Position numbers and translations under genes: made by a program
Shown: positions 46,204 through 53,672 of the stretch, in pieces
Position numbering within the stretch: the first letter of the stretch is position 1
Layout of the letters: every line of letters starts with the position of its first letter
The notes under the pieces: model-generated
Told to the model about the DNA's origin: nothing
Seen by the model: only the letters and a program-made list of their open reading frames with translations
The model's database searches: none
From: Goleter apudmare HA4340-LM2
Lineage (GTDB): Bacteria; Cyanobacteriota; Cyanobacteriia; Cyanobacteriales; Nostocaceae
Direction of reading: 5' to 3'
NCBI GenBank assembly: GCA_019359495.1
Contig: JAHHHF010000075.1
Span: 62,001-126,000, forward strand
DNA length: 64,000 nt

Positions 46204-47187
46204 TTATTTGTTTGTGGAACTATCAAAAGCTCGCATTGCTAAATCTTGTGCTTGTTTCAAAGCTGTTTGTAATTGAGTAGAGATACCTTCGATTTGCTCT
46301 GTTTGTTTCTGAACAGTTTCTTCCAAAGACTTAATTTTTAATTCGTAATTCTGTTTACTGGCTTCCCAATCTTTCTCAAACAAATCTGCTTCAATTTTAG
46401 CCTTTTGGCTTGTCTCTTTAATTGCTTCTTCTCTAGCTTTTTTAACTGCTTCTTCTAATTCTTGAGGGAATGCTGCTATTTTTTGTTGATATTCTGTAAA
46501 TACAGGCTGATGTTGTATAAGAGTTTTTTCGCGTTCAGCCCAGTTTTTTTCTTTTTGTTGAGTAGTTTCTTGAATCTCTCTTTCAAGTTTACGTTTTCTT
46601 GCTTCGTAACTATCTGTGGTAAGTTTACGCGTAGTTTCTAACTTATACTGATATTCTTCTGTTTCTAAAGACCTTTGTTTAGCTAATAATTCATTATATG
46701 CTTGCAGTGCTTCTTCATACTCTGTTTGCTCTTTTTGCCATTCTTTGCGTTGAGTTGTGATTTCTTTATCTAAGACTTCTTTTTTGCTAGTAATATCTTG
46801 TTCTAGGGTTTTTAACTTTTCTTGATGTTCTTGATTTAGAATGTCTAGAATATCTGCGACAACTCTTATCTGTTGAAGCTCTTTTAGATGCTGGTTTTCA
46901 ATTTCTATAGCCCGATTTAGTTCATCTAACTTGGAATTTTCTTGAGCTAATTTTTCTGATAGTGTGTTGACAATACTGCCAAATTCTAATTGTAAATCAG
47001 CTAATCCTTTAATAATACTATCGACAGTATATGTAGAAGCTGCTGCCAAAAGTTCTTGATTTTTTGCCTTTTCTGCTTCTTCTTGTTTAGTTGCTATTTT
47101 TGATTCTAGTTTTTTCCTTTCTGTAATAATTTGTTGAAATGCTTGCATTAATTGTTGTTTACTGTCTTTGATTGCAACTGTTGTCAT
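46204..47187 (-). CDS. Coiled-coil-rich protein (tandem paralogue A)
   Basis: A 327-residue protein from ATG 47187 (AAAAGGAG Shine-Dalgarno); a longer frame to 47325 lacks support. It shares the order of blocks with its neighbour: IKGLADLQLEFGSIVNTLSE, ETEEYQYKLETTRKLTTDSY, KEKNWAEREKTLIQHQPVF and IAAFPQELEEAVKKAREEA, and a C-terminal coiled coil ending TALKQAQDLAMRAF. The motifs EEYQYxLExxRKL and EKxWxEREK are common to both. Lysine, glutamate and glutamine dominate. The pair resembles the coiled-coil-rich, cytoskeleton-like proteins studied in filamentous cyanobacteria, by type rather than by proven homology. Confidence 0.7.
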   Translation of the reverse strand: MTTVAIKDSKQQLMQAFQQIITERKKLESKIATKQEEAEKAKNQELLAAASTYTVDSIIKGLADLQLEFGSIVNTLSEKLAQENSKLDELNRAIEIENQHLKELQQIRVVADILDILNQEHQEKLKTLEQDITSKKEVLDKEITTQRKEWQKEQTEYEEALQAYNELLAKQRSLETEEYQYKLETTRKLTTDSYEARKRKLEREIQETTQQKEKNWAEREKTLIQHQPVFTEYQQKIAAFPQELEEAVKKAREEAIKETSQKAKIEADLFEKDWEASKQNYELKIKSLEETVQKQTEQIEGISTQLQTALKQAQDLAMRAFDSSTNK

Positions 47188-47510
47188 CAGTCCAACTCCT
47201 TTTAAAATACAAAAATTTAGTTGGTAATAAGACTTACTAAGTCTTACCCATGCAGACATCAGAATAGCCTGTAAAAAGCCGTTTTTAGCGCAGTAGAAAT
47301 ACCGAAACGCAGCACCTTGTAACACTAATGCGGTAAAAATTAACTACATTAGTGTTCTTACTTCTGTTAACATAAATTTTGCTAACGTAAAATGCCTCTA
47401 TGCCTTTTATAGTACTTTTGTACTATAAAGTATAGTACTCGATTTAATCTGCTATTGTCAAGACAGCAGTGCAGATGCTCACTTTTGAATTTCATCTTGT
47501 ATTAAAAAGA

Positions 47511-47549
47511 GCGATCGCTTATTCTCAGTTTGCCTGATTGTGATGTGTA
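47511..47549 (+). repeat. 38-bp repeat copy 1 (left border of toxin-antitoxin island)
   Basis: Starts with GCGATCGCTTATTCTC and ends with GCCTGATTGTGATGTGT. It differs from copy 3 (49393-49430) at four positions. It lies 23 bp past the stop of the DUF5615 toxin gene. Confidence 0.75.
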
Positions 47550-47571
47550 GGCGATGTCTATCGACGTGAAT

Positions 47572-47904
47572 TTAATAAAGTGTCAAAACGCCCAAACAAG
47601 CATCTTGAACAAAAACTTGGATATTCTCTGAATGCGATCGCAAAATCTCTTCAATTTGGTTAGTTGAACAATTACCACGACGAATCCAAATAACTTTAGG
47701 AGGAAATCCATGCAGTATACTCAATTCGTTAAAATCAGCATCTCTGGTGACTATAGTAAATTCACCCTGTTTGGCGTAATCCCATAAAACTCGATCATCT
47801 GCTTGATCTAAACCAATCAGAAAAACATGTTGAGAGTTTGGGTAAATATCAGCTACCTGATCTAATAACCGAGGTGATAGGTTATGGTCAAACAGTAACT
47901 TCAT
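47572..47904 (-). CDS. DUF5615 PIN-like toxin
   Basis: A 110-residue protein of the DUF5615 (Mut7-C-like PIN) family: MKLLFDHNLSPRL with the first acidic residue, GLDQADDRVLWDYAKQ, FTIVTRDADFNELS and KVIWIRRGNCST. These keep the acidic pattern of PIN RNases. Its ATG overlaps the stop of the DUF433 gene (ATGA), typical of toxin-antitoxin pairs. It probably cleaves RNA when the antitoxin is lost. Confidence 0.88.
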   Translation of the reverse strand: MKLLFDHNLSPRLLDQVADIYPNSQHVFLIGLDQADDRVLWDYAKQGEFTIVTRDADFNELSILHGFPPKVIWIRRGNCSTNQIEEILRSHSENIQVFVQDACLGVLTLY

Positions 47905-48131
47905 GCTTGCATTATCAGCATTTGTCTTTCTCTATCAGCTGCGTAGCTGAGGCAAGCTAAAATATCTTCTTGTGTCAAATAAGGGAAATCACTAAGTATT
48001 TCCTCGTAGGTCATCCCAGATGCAAGATAAGATAAAATATCATAAACCGTTATTCGCATCCCGCGAATACAAGGTTTACCACCTCGCTTCCCAGGTTCAA
48101 TCGTAATAATATTTTGGTAATTTACAGCCAT
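47901..48131 (-). CDS. DUF433 antitoxin
   Basis: A 76-residue DUF433 protein: IITIEPGKRGGKPCIRGMRI, TVYDILSYLASGMTYEEIL and YLTQEDILACLSYAADRE. The family is a winged-helix-like DNA-binding antitoxin that comes with DUF5615 toxins. It precedes and overlaps the toxin by 4 nt. The pair lies between 38-bp repeat copies 1 and 2. Confidence 0.9.
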   Translation of the reverse strand: MAVNYQNIITIEPGKRGGKPCIRGMRITVYDILSYLASGMTYEEILSDFPYLTQEDILACLSYAADRERQMLIMQA

Positions 48132-48209
48132 AAGCGGTAATGCTGCTTTCTACAAGTCCTGCTAACTATTGTACCTTTTAGTTATTGTGTAAAAGTTTGG
48201 GAAACAGCA

Positions 48210-48248
48210 GCGATCGCTCTTTTTGAATTTGCCTGGTTGTGATGTGTA
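48210..48248 (+). repeat. 38-bp repeat copy 2 (between toxin-antitoxin modules)
   Basis: GCGATCGCTCTTTTTGAATT followed by GCCTGGTTGTGATGTGT. Two mismatches to copy 3. It separates the DUF433/DUF5615 pair from the hicBA pair, 22 bp past the hicA stop. Confidence 0.8.
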
Positions 48249-48269
48249 AACAAGTGTCACTATAAACTA

Positions 48270-48479
48270 TCAGCCCAAATCTTCTTCGGTCAGTTCAGCG
48301 TCTTTCATGATGCTTTTCAAAGTCCCAGTTGGTAAATCTCGATTACTGTAAACTGGAATTGACAGGATAACGTCAACACCTTCCTTTGCACAAATGTGAT
48401 GACTGCCAGTAATCCGTTTCAGTTGCCAACCCTGACGTTCTAAAATTTTACACAGAGTTTTACCGGAAATCGCTTTCAT
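48270..48479 (-). CDS. hicA: HicA mRNA interferase toxin
   Basis: A 69-residue HicA with the double-stranded-RNA-binding-like fold: ISGKTLCKILERQGWQLKRI, the catalytic His in TGSHHICAKEG, VILSIPVYSNRDLPTGTLKS and a C-terminal ELTEEDL. It cleaves mRNA independently of ribosomes unless bound by HicB. Its ATG overlaps the hicB stop (ATGA). It is intact, unlike the relic at 9573. Confidence 0.92.
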   Translation of the reverse strand: MKAISGKTLCKILERQGWQLKRITGSHHICAKEGVDVILSIPVYSNRDLPTGTLKSIMKDAELTEEDLG

Positions 48480-48676
48480 AGCGATAACTCTATCAACTGC
48501 TGTTCTGGTTCAAGTTCTTCCCGTTCGCTAGCAACTTCTAGCCAACCTTGAATTGCATCTTGCAGCATCTCTAGCAGATGTTCGTAGCTATCGCCCCAAG
48601 TATGACATCCTGGTAAAGCAGGTACAGAACCGCACCATACACCATCTTCTTGCCAGATAACTGCCTTTATTTTCAT
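48476..48676 (-). CDS. hicB: HicB antitoxin
   Basis: A 66-residue short HicB from ATG 48676: MKIKAVIWQEDGVWCGSVPA, LPGCHTWGDSYEHLLEML and IQGWLEVASERE. It is a partial RNase-H-like fold without a fused DNA-binding domain. It is encoded before its toxin, with a 4-nt overlap. Confidence 0.9.
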   Translation of the reverse strand: MKIKAVIWQEDGVWCGSVPALPGCHTWGDSYEHLLEMLQDAIQGWLEVASEREELEPEQQLIELSL

Positions 48677-48713
48677 TGCCAATTATTGCTATGAGGTTGC
48701 ATTGTCTCGTATT

Positions 48714-49073
48714 TTAGCCTGGATCTAACTCTTGGGTTTCCCCTGCTTGATCTTCTGCTAAAGTTGCTGCTGCGAGTTTAGCAAGTGCATCATGAGATTT
48801 TGTAAATAAGCTGTCCCAAAGGGTTTCATCTTCAAGTTCCTCTCTTAATACGCGGCGTAACGTATCTTCTAGCGGTTCTCGGCGCTGTTGAATATATTCA
48901 TGTAACGCATCATTAATTAAAGTCTGGTAATTCCCTCCACCTGCTTGGTTAACTTGGTCACGAAACCACGCTAGTATTTCATCATCTAGGCGGATTGTAA
49001 TCCGAGTTTTGCCCGGTGGTGTCTGTTCTATCGCTCCCCGTTTACCCTGGCTAAAATCATACTCAGTTTCCAT
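48714..49073 (-). CDS. brnA: BrnA antitoxin
   Basis: A 119-residue antitoxin. The centre has the ribbon-helix-helix KTRITIRLDDEILAWFRDQV with NYQTLINDALHEYI, the BrnA/CopG form. The C-terminus is acidic (EEDQAGETQELDPG-like). It begins 3 bp after the brnT stop, so toxin comes first, as is normal for brnTA. BrnA with BrnT represses its own promoter. Confidence 0.88.
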   Translation of the reverse strand: METEYDFSQGKRGAIEQTPPGKTRITIRLDDEILAWFRDQVNQAGGGNYQTLINDALHEYIQQRREPLEDTLRRVLREELEDETLWDSLFTKSHDALAKLAAATLAEDQAGETQELDPG

Positions 49074-49076
49074 TGG

Positions 49077-49343
49077 TTATTCTTCCTCATATTGCTTTTG
49101 TTCATGACGTGTAGCTTTCCGGGCAGAAATCAATCGAATTTCATCACCGCGCCATGTATATACAACTACTAAAATTCTACCGAATGCATCCATCCCGATT
49201 GTGATTAACCGTTCTTCGTCAAAACGTTCACCCGTGATAGTGATGGCTAAATCGTCGGAAAATACGGAAACTGCATCAGCGAAGTTAACACCATGCTTAC
49301 GAAGGTTAGCTGCTGCGTTGCCTTTGTCCCATTGATAAACCAT
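49077..49343 (-). CDS. brnT: BrnT ribonuclease toxin
   Basis: An 88-residue BrnT of the RelE-like fold: YQWDKGNAAANLRKHGVNFA, VFSDDLAITITGERFDEERL, TIGMDAFGRILVVVYTWRGD and IRLISARKATRHEQKQYEE. The last block holds the catalytic Arg and the conserved ISARxAxxxE. First gene of brnTA, whose promoter would lie in 49344-49392, next to repeat copy 3. Confidence 0.92.
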   Translation of the reverse strand: MVYQWDKGNAAANLRKHGVNFADAVSVFSDDLAITITGERFDEERLITIGMDAFGRILVVVYTWRGDEIRLISARKATRHEQKQYEEE

Positions 49344-49392
49344 CTAACTCTATTGTATGCACATTCGTACATATTATCAGGGTACGAATAAT

Positions 49393-49430
49393 GCGATCGC
49401 TCTTTTTCAATTTGCCTGATTGTGATGTGT
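49393..49430 (+). repeat. 38-bp repeat copy 3 (right border of toxin-antitoxin island)
   Basis: GCGATCGCTCTTTTTCAATT followed by GCCTGATTGTGATGTGT. It lies 50 bp upstream of brnT and closes the island. All three copies have the same orientation relative to the window. Confidence 0.8.
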
Positions 49431-49566
49431 GGGTAGTGATTTCACGTAACATCATAAGTTATTGAAGATGCTTCCAAACGAGTATTTACACAGGGTATTT
49501 TTTTACTCTCAGAAGCTAGGTTAATTATTATTGATCAACTTTTTAACTCTCGAATAGAGGTTTCTC

Positions 49567-50073
49567 ATGACAAGTGAAAAGCTATCCGTGGCACAAGCAA
49601 ATTTAAAAATGTCACTGTGGAATGCAGAAGTAGAAGCAATTACAAGCAGCGAATTTTATGGATATCTTCAAAATATGGGTTTACCTGAAGAAATTGTAAC
49701 TAGATTACACGATCTAATCAGCCGTTCTCTCAAGATTGGTAAAAAACTAATTTCAATAGGTAAAATAGTACTTTTTAAAATTATTGAATTTGTTAAAGCA
49801 CACCCTTTCCTAGTTGCAGGTGCTGGAATATGCGCTGTTGTAGGATTAGCTATATATAACTTGATTATTTCAATTCCAGTTTTAGGTACATGGTTAGAGC
49901 CTATAGCAAGAGCTTTGGGAATTAGCATTACGTTAACTGGGGCTATTGTTGGACATGCTCTAGATAAGAAATTTCAAGGTGTAGGTCAAAATATTAGTGA
50001 AATTGCAAGTGAGTTTTTTAAACTGCTAACAGATGTTATAAACGCAGTTTCTCATGAGTTAGCCTTTATCTAA
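49567..50073 (+). CDS. Membrane protein of unknown function (first gene of a pair)
   Basis: A 168-residue protein with a clear AATAGAGGTTTCTC leader before the ATG. Residues 1-75 are helical and mixed in charge (VAQANLKMSLWNAEVEAITS); two hydrophobic helices follow at about 77-100 (FLVAGAGICAVVGLAIYNLI) and 105-125 (PIARALGISITLTGAIVGHA). The end is amphipathic (SEIASEFFKLLTDVINAVSH). I recognise no family. The hairpin of Gly/Ala-rich helices recalls pore-forming or membrane-inserting proteins, a guess only. The next gene starts 31 bp on. Confidence 0.6.
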   Translation: MTSEKLSVAQANLKMSLWNAEVEAITSSEFYGYLQNMGLPEEIVTRLHDLISRSLKIGKKLISIGKIVLFKIIEFVKAHPFLVAGAGICAVVGLAIYNLIISIPVLGTWLEPIARALGISITLTGAIVGHALDKKFQGVGQNISEIASEFFKLLTDVINAVSHELAFI

Positions 50074-50104
50074 TAAAAATTAATTTGCAAAGTTTGGAGA
50101 TGTC

Positions 50105-50665
50105 ATGGCAGAAAATAAACGTAGCAAAGAAGATATACTAAAAGCAATTGAAAGACTAGAAAAGAATCCTGGTGATCGGCTCACATTCCTAACCGATATT
50201 GGAGCGATCGGTGTTGGTGCAGTCGGTGCAGGTGCAGCAGCAGTTGCTTTTGGCGGAACAACAGCTTCAATTTTATTTGGATTAGTAACGTTACCAGTAG
50301 CAGCACCAGTAACAGTTGTAGCAGGTGCTGTTTTATTAGGTGGAGTAGCATTATTGGGCGCTAAACGGTTTCTGATGGACGGTACTTATCAGGATGGTAA
50401 GCGCGAAGAAATGCTGAGACAATTGAGAGATTTACTACGAGAAATTGAAGAAAAAGAAAGAAAATCTAGCACCACTGAAAAAGACAAAACACAGTTTTAC
50501 AGCTTCTTAAAGGAACCACTCAAGCGTGATTTAATTACTAGTGAAGATGCTCAAAAAATTATAGAGCTTGTAGAAACTGGAAAAATGTCTATCAGTGATG
50601 CTTATAAAGCTGTTAGAGAAGTTTTATCCGAAGCGAGAGGGCTACCCCCGTCCAATACTAAATAA
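50105..50665 (+). CDS. Glycine-rich membrane protein of unknown function (second gene of a pair)
   Basis: A 186-residue protein with TTTGGAGATGTC before the ATG. After a charged helix (SKEDILKAIERLEKNPGDR) comes a long Gly/Ala/Val hydrophobic hairpin at about 30-85 (GAIGVGAVGAGAAAVAFGG, GLVTLPVAAPVTVVAGAVLL). A charged coil (EEMLRQLRDLLREIEEKER) follows, and then a small C-terminal domain (KEPLKRDLITSEDAQKIIEL, TGKMSISDAYKAVREVL) that looks like a compact helical unit. No named family. It pairs with the preceding gene and lies between two toxin-antitoxin clusters. Confidence 0.6.
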   Translation: MAENKRSKEDILKAIERLEKNPGDRLTFLTDIGAIGVGAVGAGAAAVAFGGTTASILFGLVTLPVAAPVTVVAGAVLLGGVALLGAKRFLMDGTYQDGKREEMLRQLRDLLREIEEKERKSSTTEKDKTQFYSFLKEPLKRDLITSEDAQKIIELVETGKMSISDAYKAVREVLSEARGLPPSNTK

Positions 50666-50730
50666 AATCATTAGTTATTTGGTTGGATAATTTTTCTAAC
50701 AGATCATTATCACTAGTCATAGTTTCAAAC

Positions 50731-50856
50731 GAGCAACTAGCACTTACCTTAAATTCCATCACAGAAATTGCTAAATCCAGCCCATTTAAAGACCTTGCCA
50801 ATTTAGCTACTGTCCGCGCTGCATTGGATGATCCGAACCACGAATGGACATTTTGA
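50731..50856 (+). pseudogene. Possible C-terminal coding relic
   Basis: A frame without a start codon reads EQLALTLNSITEIAKSSPF and then DLANLATVRAALDDPNHEWTF before TGA at 50854. The composition looks like real protein, but a start is missing and I cannot name a parent family. It sits between the membrane pair and the PIN toxin gene. Confidence 0.3.
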
Positions 50857-50983
50857 TTTGAGACATTGCACAAGTGTAGAATCATTCTAAGAGCAGGTTT
50901 TATCCCTGCTTTTTTTGTGTAATCGTAACTATTCATCATTCGCAAAAAATATTAATATCTTTTGCCTCACTTTCAATTGGGTA

Positions 50984-51466
50984 TCAATCTTCAAAGATGG
51001 CATCAAATAGCGATCGCTTAACTCGGAAATTAATTTCCACTAGCCTTTGATAAAATTCATCTAAATCATCTAGGAAAATTTTACCTTCTGAGTTCAATTT
51101 TCTGATAATAGCTAGACTACCCCTGACATTTAAACCTAATTTTATCGCCTCTTTTCTCGCTGCAAAGTCATCTAATAAAATGTAATCAGCTTGTAATTCT
51201 GTTGCTAGAGTTATAGCCTCCGCCTCTCCCCTTCCAAGACGTGCATTCAAGCTATTAGCTAAGGAAACTAGTTTAATTACTCTTACTTCTATCTTTTTTC
51301 CAGAAATTAAACGCAAAATATCTTGACTAGCTTCATCCTGTTTAGCATTGATTTCTCTAACAACAAATTCTGGTAAATAAAATTCATCTCGACAATCAAT
51401 AAATATTTCTAAGTAATCCAGACGACTGAGAAATATCAAAGGAGATGAATTAAAAACTATCTTCAT
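50984..51466 (-). CDS. PIN-domain toxin (DUF3368 type)
   Basis: A 160-residue protein from ATG 51466 (MKIVFNSSPLIFLSRLDYLE). The PIN-like core has FNSSPLI at the start, LPEFVVREINAK, RLGRGEAEAITLATELQADY (second acidic cluster) and ILLDDFAARKEAIKLGLNV (third). This is the DUF3368 branch of VapC-like RNases; the usual first Asp is replaced by Asn. It begins 5 bp after the stop of its probable antitoxin gene. Confidence 0.85.
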   Translation of the reverse strand: MKIVFNSSPLIFLSRLDYLEIFIDCRDEFYLPEFVVREINAKQDEASQDILRLISGKKIEVRVIKLVSLANSLNARLGRGEAEAITLATELQADYILLDDFAARKEAIKLGLNVRGSLAIIRKLNSEGKIFLDDLDEFYQRLVEINFRVKRSLFDAIFED

Positions 51467-51471
51467 GGAAA

Positions 51472-51711
51472 TTACCAATTTCTTTCAATTGCAACATCCT
51501 CTTCAGATAAATAAGAGAAATTTACTCCGATTATCTCTAGTAGCTTCAGCAAGAATTCGGGTTCTACTTCCATAAGTTCTGCTGCTTTTTTCAAACTAAT
51601 TACCCTGGCTGCTAAAGCACCAATAACAAACAAAAATCGCTCTTTTTGCTCAACATTTAAAAATATCTGAACCTCTGAGGCAATTGTTTTAAACACTTCT
51701 GTATTCATCAT
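51472..51711 (-). CDS. UPF0175-like antitoxin
   Basis: A 79-residue protein. The second half follows the UPF0175 pattern: ARVISLKKAAELMEVEPEFL, LLEIIGVNFSYLSEEDVAIE. This family is a DNA-binding partner of DUF3368 PIN toxins. It lies directly before the toxin gene on the same strand, 5 bp apart. Confidence 0.78.
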   Translation of the reverse strand: MMNTEVFKTIASEVQIFLNVEQKERFLFVIGALAARVISLKKAAELMEVEPEFLLKLLEIIGVNFSYLSEEDVAIERNW

Positions 51712-51806
51712 AAATTATTAGCTCAATTCACTGATATAGGTCATCTATGAAGAAAGATTATTCTTACCGTGATCGCTCATTAGCGCTATCCAGATTGAAC
51801 TACGGT

Positions 51807-52082
51807 TTAAAAATCTTCATCATCGACGAAAAACTCGGCATCTTCATCAAACCGGGAATCTTGCACAGAATCACCCAATTTCCACAAGGGTTGTAACACA
51901 GCTACTCCAACTAAACCCAAGCCGGCACTGAAAGCCAACACCAAACCAAAGGGGATTTGAATTGATTGCAATGTGAAGAATTTTAAGGATATGAGTCTGG
52001 CATTTTGAACTGAGATAATGGCGATCGCTATGATCCAAATGGCTATAACTACAGATATTAATAAATTGGCAATAGTTTTCAT
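51807..52082 (-). CDS. LapA-type (DUF1049) membrane protein
   Basis: A 91-residue protein with two membrane helices: LLISVVIAIWIIAIAIISVQNA, then IPFGLVLAFSAGLGLVGVAVLQPLW. The QNxxxISLKFF...IPFGLVLAFSAGLG pattern is that of the LapA/DUF1049 family of envelope proteins. The tail is acidic (DEDAEFFVDDEDF). It is 59 bp downstream of the phosphohexomutase stop on the other side, same strand. Confidence 0.82.
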   Translation of the reverse strand: MKTIANLLISVVIAIWIIAIAIISVQNARLISLKFFTLQSIQIPFGLVLAFSAGLGLVGVAVLQPLWKLGDSVQDSRFDEDAEFFVDDEDF

Positions 52083-52141
52083 AATCGGCTATTCCCCTCT
52101 CCAGTTGCGGAGAGGGGTTAGGGGTAAGTGCTTCTTAACTC

Positions 52142-53569
52142 TTACTTTAACTTAGCGATCGCACTCTCCATCTCTTGGGCGATGGTGGTGAGTTTTTCGG
52201 GGGAGTTGGTTTCTAGGTACACGCGTACCAGTGGTTCTGTACCAGAGGGACGCAGCAATACCCAGCTACCTTCTTCTAGATACAGCTTAATGCCGTCTTT
52301 GCGACCAACTTCTTTGACTTTAATCCCGGCTACCTCTGTAGGTGGATTTTGAGTAAAGGAGTCGATGACGGCGGTTTTGTGGGCTTCGGTAAGGTGCAAG
52401 TCGAGGCGGTTATTATAAAGGGGTCCATCGGCTTCGGCGATCGCTTCTTTGACGAGTTCGCTTAAAGGTTTCCCTTCATAGGCGATCGCTTCTGCTACTA
52501 GCAAATCTGCTAAGATGCCATCTTTTTCGGGAATATGCCCGATAATGCTTAAACCTCCGGATTCTTCCCCACCAATTAACACGGTGGTTTCCCGCATTTT
52601 CTCACCAATGTATTTAAAGCCTACTGCTGTTTCATAAATTGGTAGCCCATTTTTAGCTGCGAAGTTATCTAACAGATGGGTTGTGGCGACAGTGCGGACA
52701 ATCGCGCCGCTTTTACCTTTGTTTTTTATTAAATGACGTGCTAACAATAGCAGTACAGTGTTTGGTGTGAGAACATTGCCCAATTCATCAACAATGCCAA
52801 AGCGATCGCTATCGCCATCTGTTGCTAAACCTAAATCTGCCTGATCGGCGCGGACTGCTTCCACTAATTCAACTAGCTGTTCTCCTTTGGGTTCTGGCAT
52901 CCCACCACCAAATAAAACATCCCGCCAAGTGTGGAAAGATTCTAATTGAATACCAATTTGTTGCAAAACTTCATCTAAATATCCACGGGAAGTAGAATAC
53001 AAAGCGTCGTATTTTACCTTTAACTGGGCACTTCTGATCCTTTCTGTATCCAATAAGGTATAGATGAATTGCAGATAATCGGGTTTCGGATCGAAAATAG
53101 AAATAGAACCCGATGGGTTGCTACCAGGCAGAGCATCCGATGCACTTTCTATGTTTGCCACAATAGTATCAGTGATCTCTGGAGTGGCAGGCCCAGCATA
53201 ATCAGGGATATATTTAATCCCACAGTAAGGTGCAGGATTATGGCTAGCAGTAAACATCAACGCCCCAGCCGAATTTAGGTGACGGGCGTTGTAAGCAATT
53301 ACTGGTGTGGGGCAATCCCGATCAGTAACTTTCACTGTCCAACCCAAATCTGCCAAGACTTCGGCGGCTGTCTGGGCAAACTGGTCAGCTAAAAACCGAG
53401 TATCGTAAGCGACAAGAACTGGTCTGTCTTTGCTGTAGGCTGTTTCTAAATATCTAGCGATCGCCCTTGTGACTTTCCGCACATTGGGGAAAGTAAAGTC
53501 ATCGGCGATAATTCCTCGCCAACCATCGGTGCCAAATTTGATCTTGCTGGAATTGCTACTGACGCTCAT
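52142..53569 (-). CDS. Phosphoglucomutase/phosphomannomutase family enzyme
   Basis: A 475-residue alpha-D-phosphohexomutase. It has KFGTDGWRGIIADDFTFPNV at the start, the phosphoserine loop TASHNPAPYCGIKY at about 105, the metal loop ATDGDSDRFGIVDE at about 240, the sugar loop GGEESGGLSI at about 330 and RPSGTEPLVRVYLE at the end. It interconverts hexose 1- and 6-phosphates, feeding GlgC with glucose-1-phosphate or sugar-nucleotide synthesis. The substrate preference cannot be set by eye. Confidence 0.9.
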   Translation of the reverse strand: MSVSSNSSKIKFGTDGWRGIIADDFTFPNVRKVTRAIARYLETAYSKDRPVLVAYDTRFLADQFAQTAAEVLADLGWTVKVTDRDCPTPVIAYNARHLNSAGALMFTASHNPAPYCGIKYIPDYAGPATPEITDTIVANIESASDALPGSNPSGSISIFDPKPDYLQFIYTLLDTERIRSAQLKVKYDALYSTSRGYLDEVLQQIGIQLESFHTWRDVLFGGGMPEPKGEQLVELVEAVRADQADLGLATDGDSDRFGIVDELGNVLTPNTVLLLLARHLIKNKGKSGAIVRTVATTHLLDNFAAKNGLPIYETAVGFKYIGEKMRETTVLIGGEESGGLSIIGHIPEKDGILADLLVAEAIAYEGKPLSELVKEAIAEADGPLYNNRLDLHLTEAHKTAVIDSFTQNPPTEVAGIKVKEVGRKDGIKLYLEEGSWVLLRPSGTEPLVRVYLETNSPEKLTTIAQEMESAIAKLK

Positions 53570-53672
53570 TTTGCCAATATCTCCCGTGCATCTTCAATTA
53601 CTATAGGAAGCTTCCCGCAAAGCGTGCGTAGCCGCAAGTGTGCCCACCGTATTTTTTCTCACTGCTTCTGCA

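Noticed and set aside
47511-49430. Three 38-bp repeats as a CRISPR array
   Set aside because: The copies are about 700 and 1180 bp apart with genes between them, so there are no spacers of CRISPR size.
50658-50945. 95-codon minus-strand frame between the membrane pair and the PIN toxin
   Set aside because: It is antisense to a more protein-like plus frame and overlaps the end of the gene at 50105; no domain recognised.
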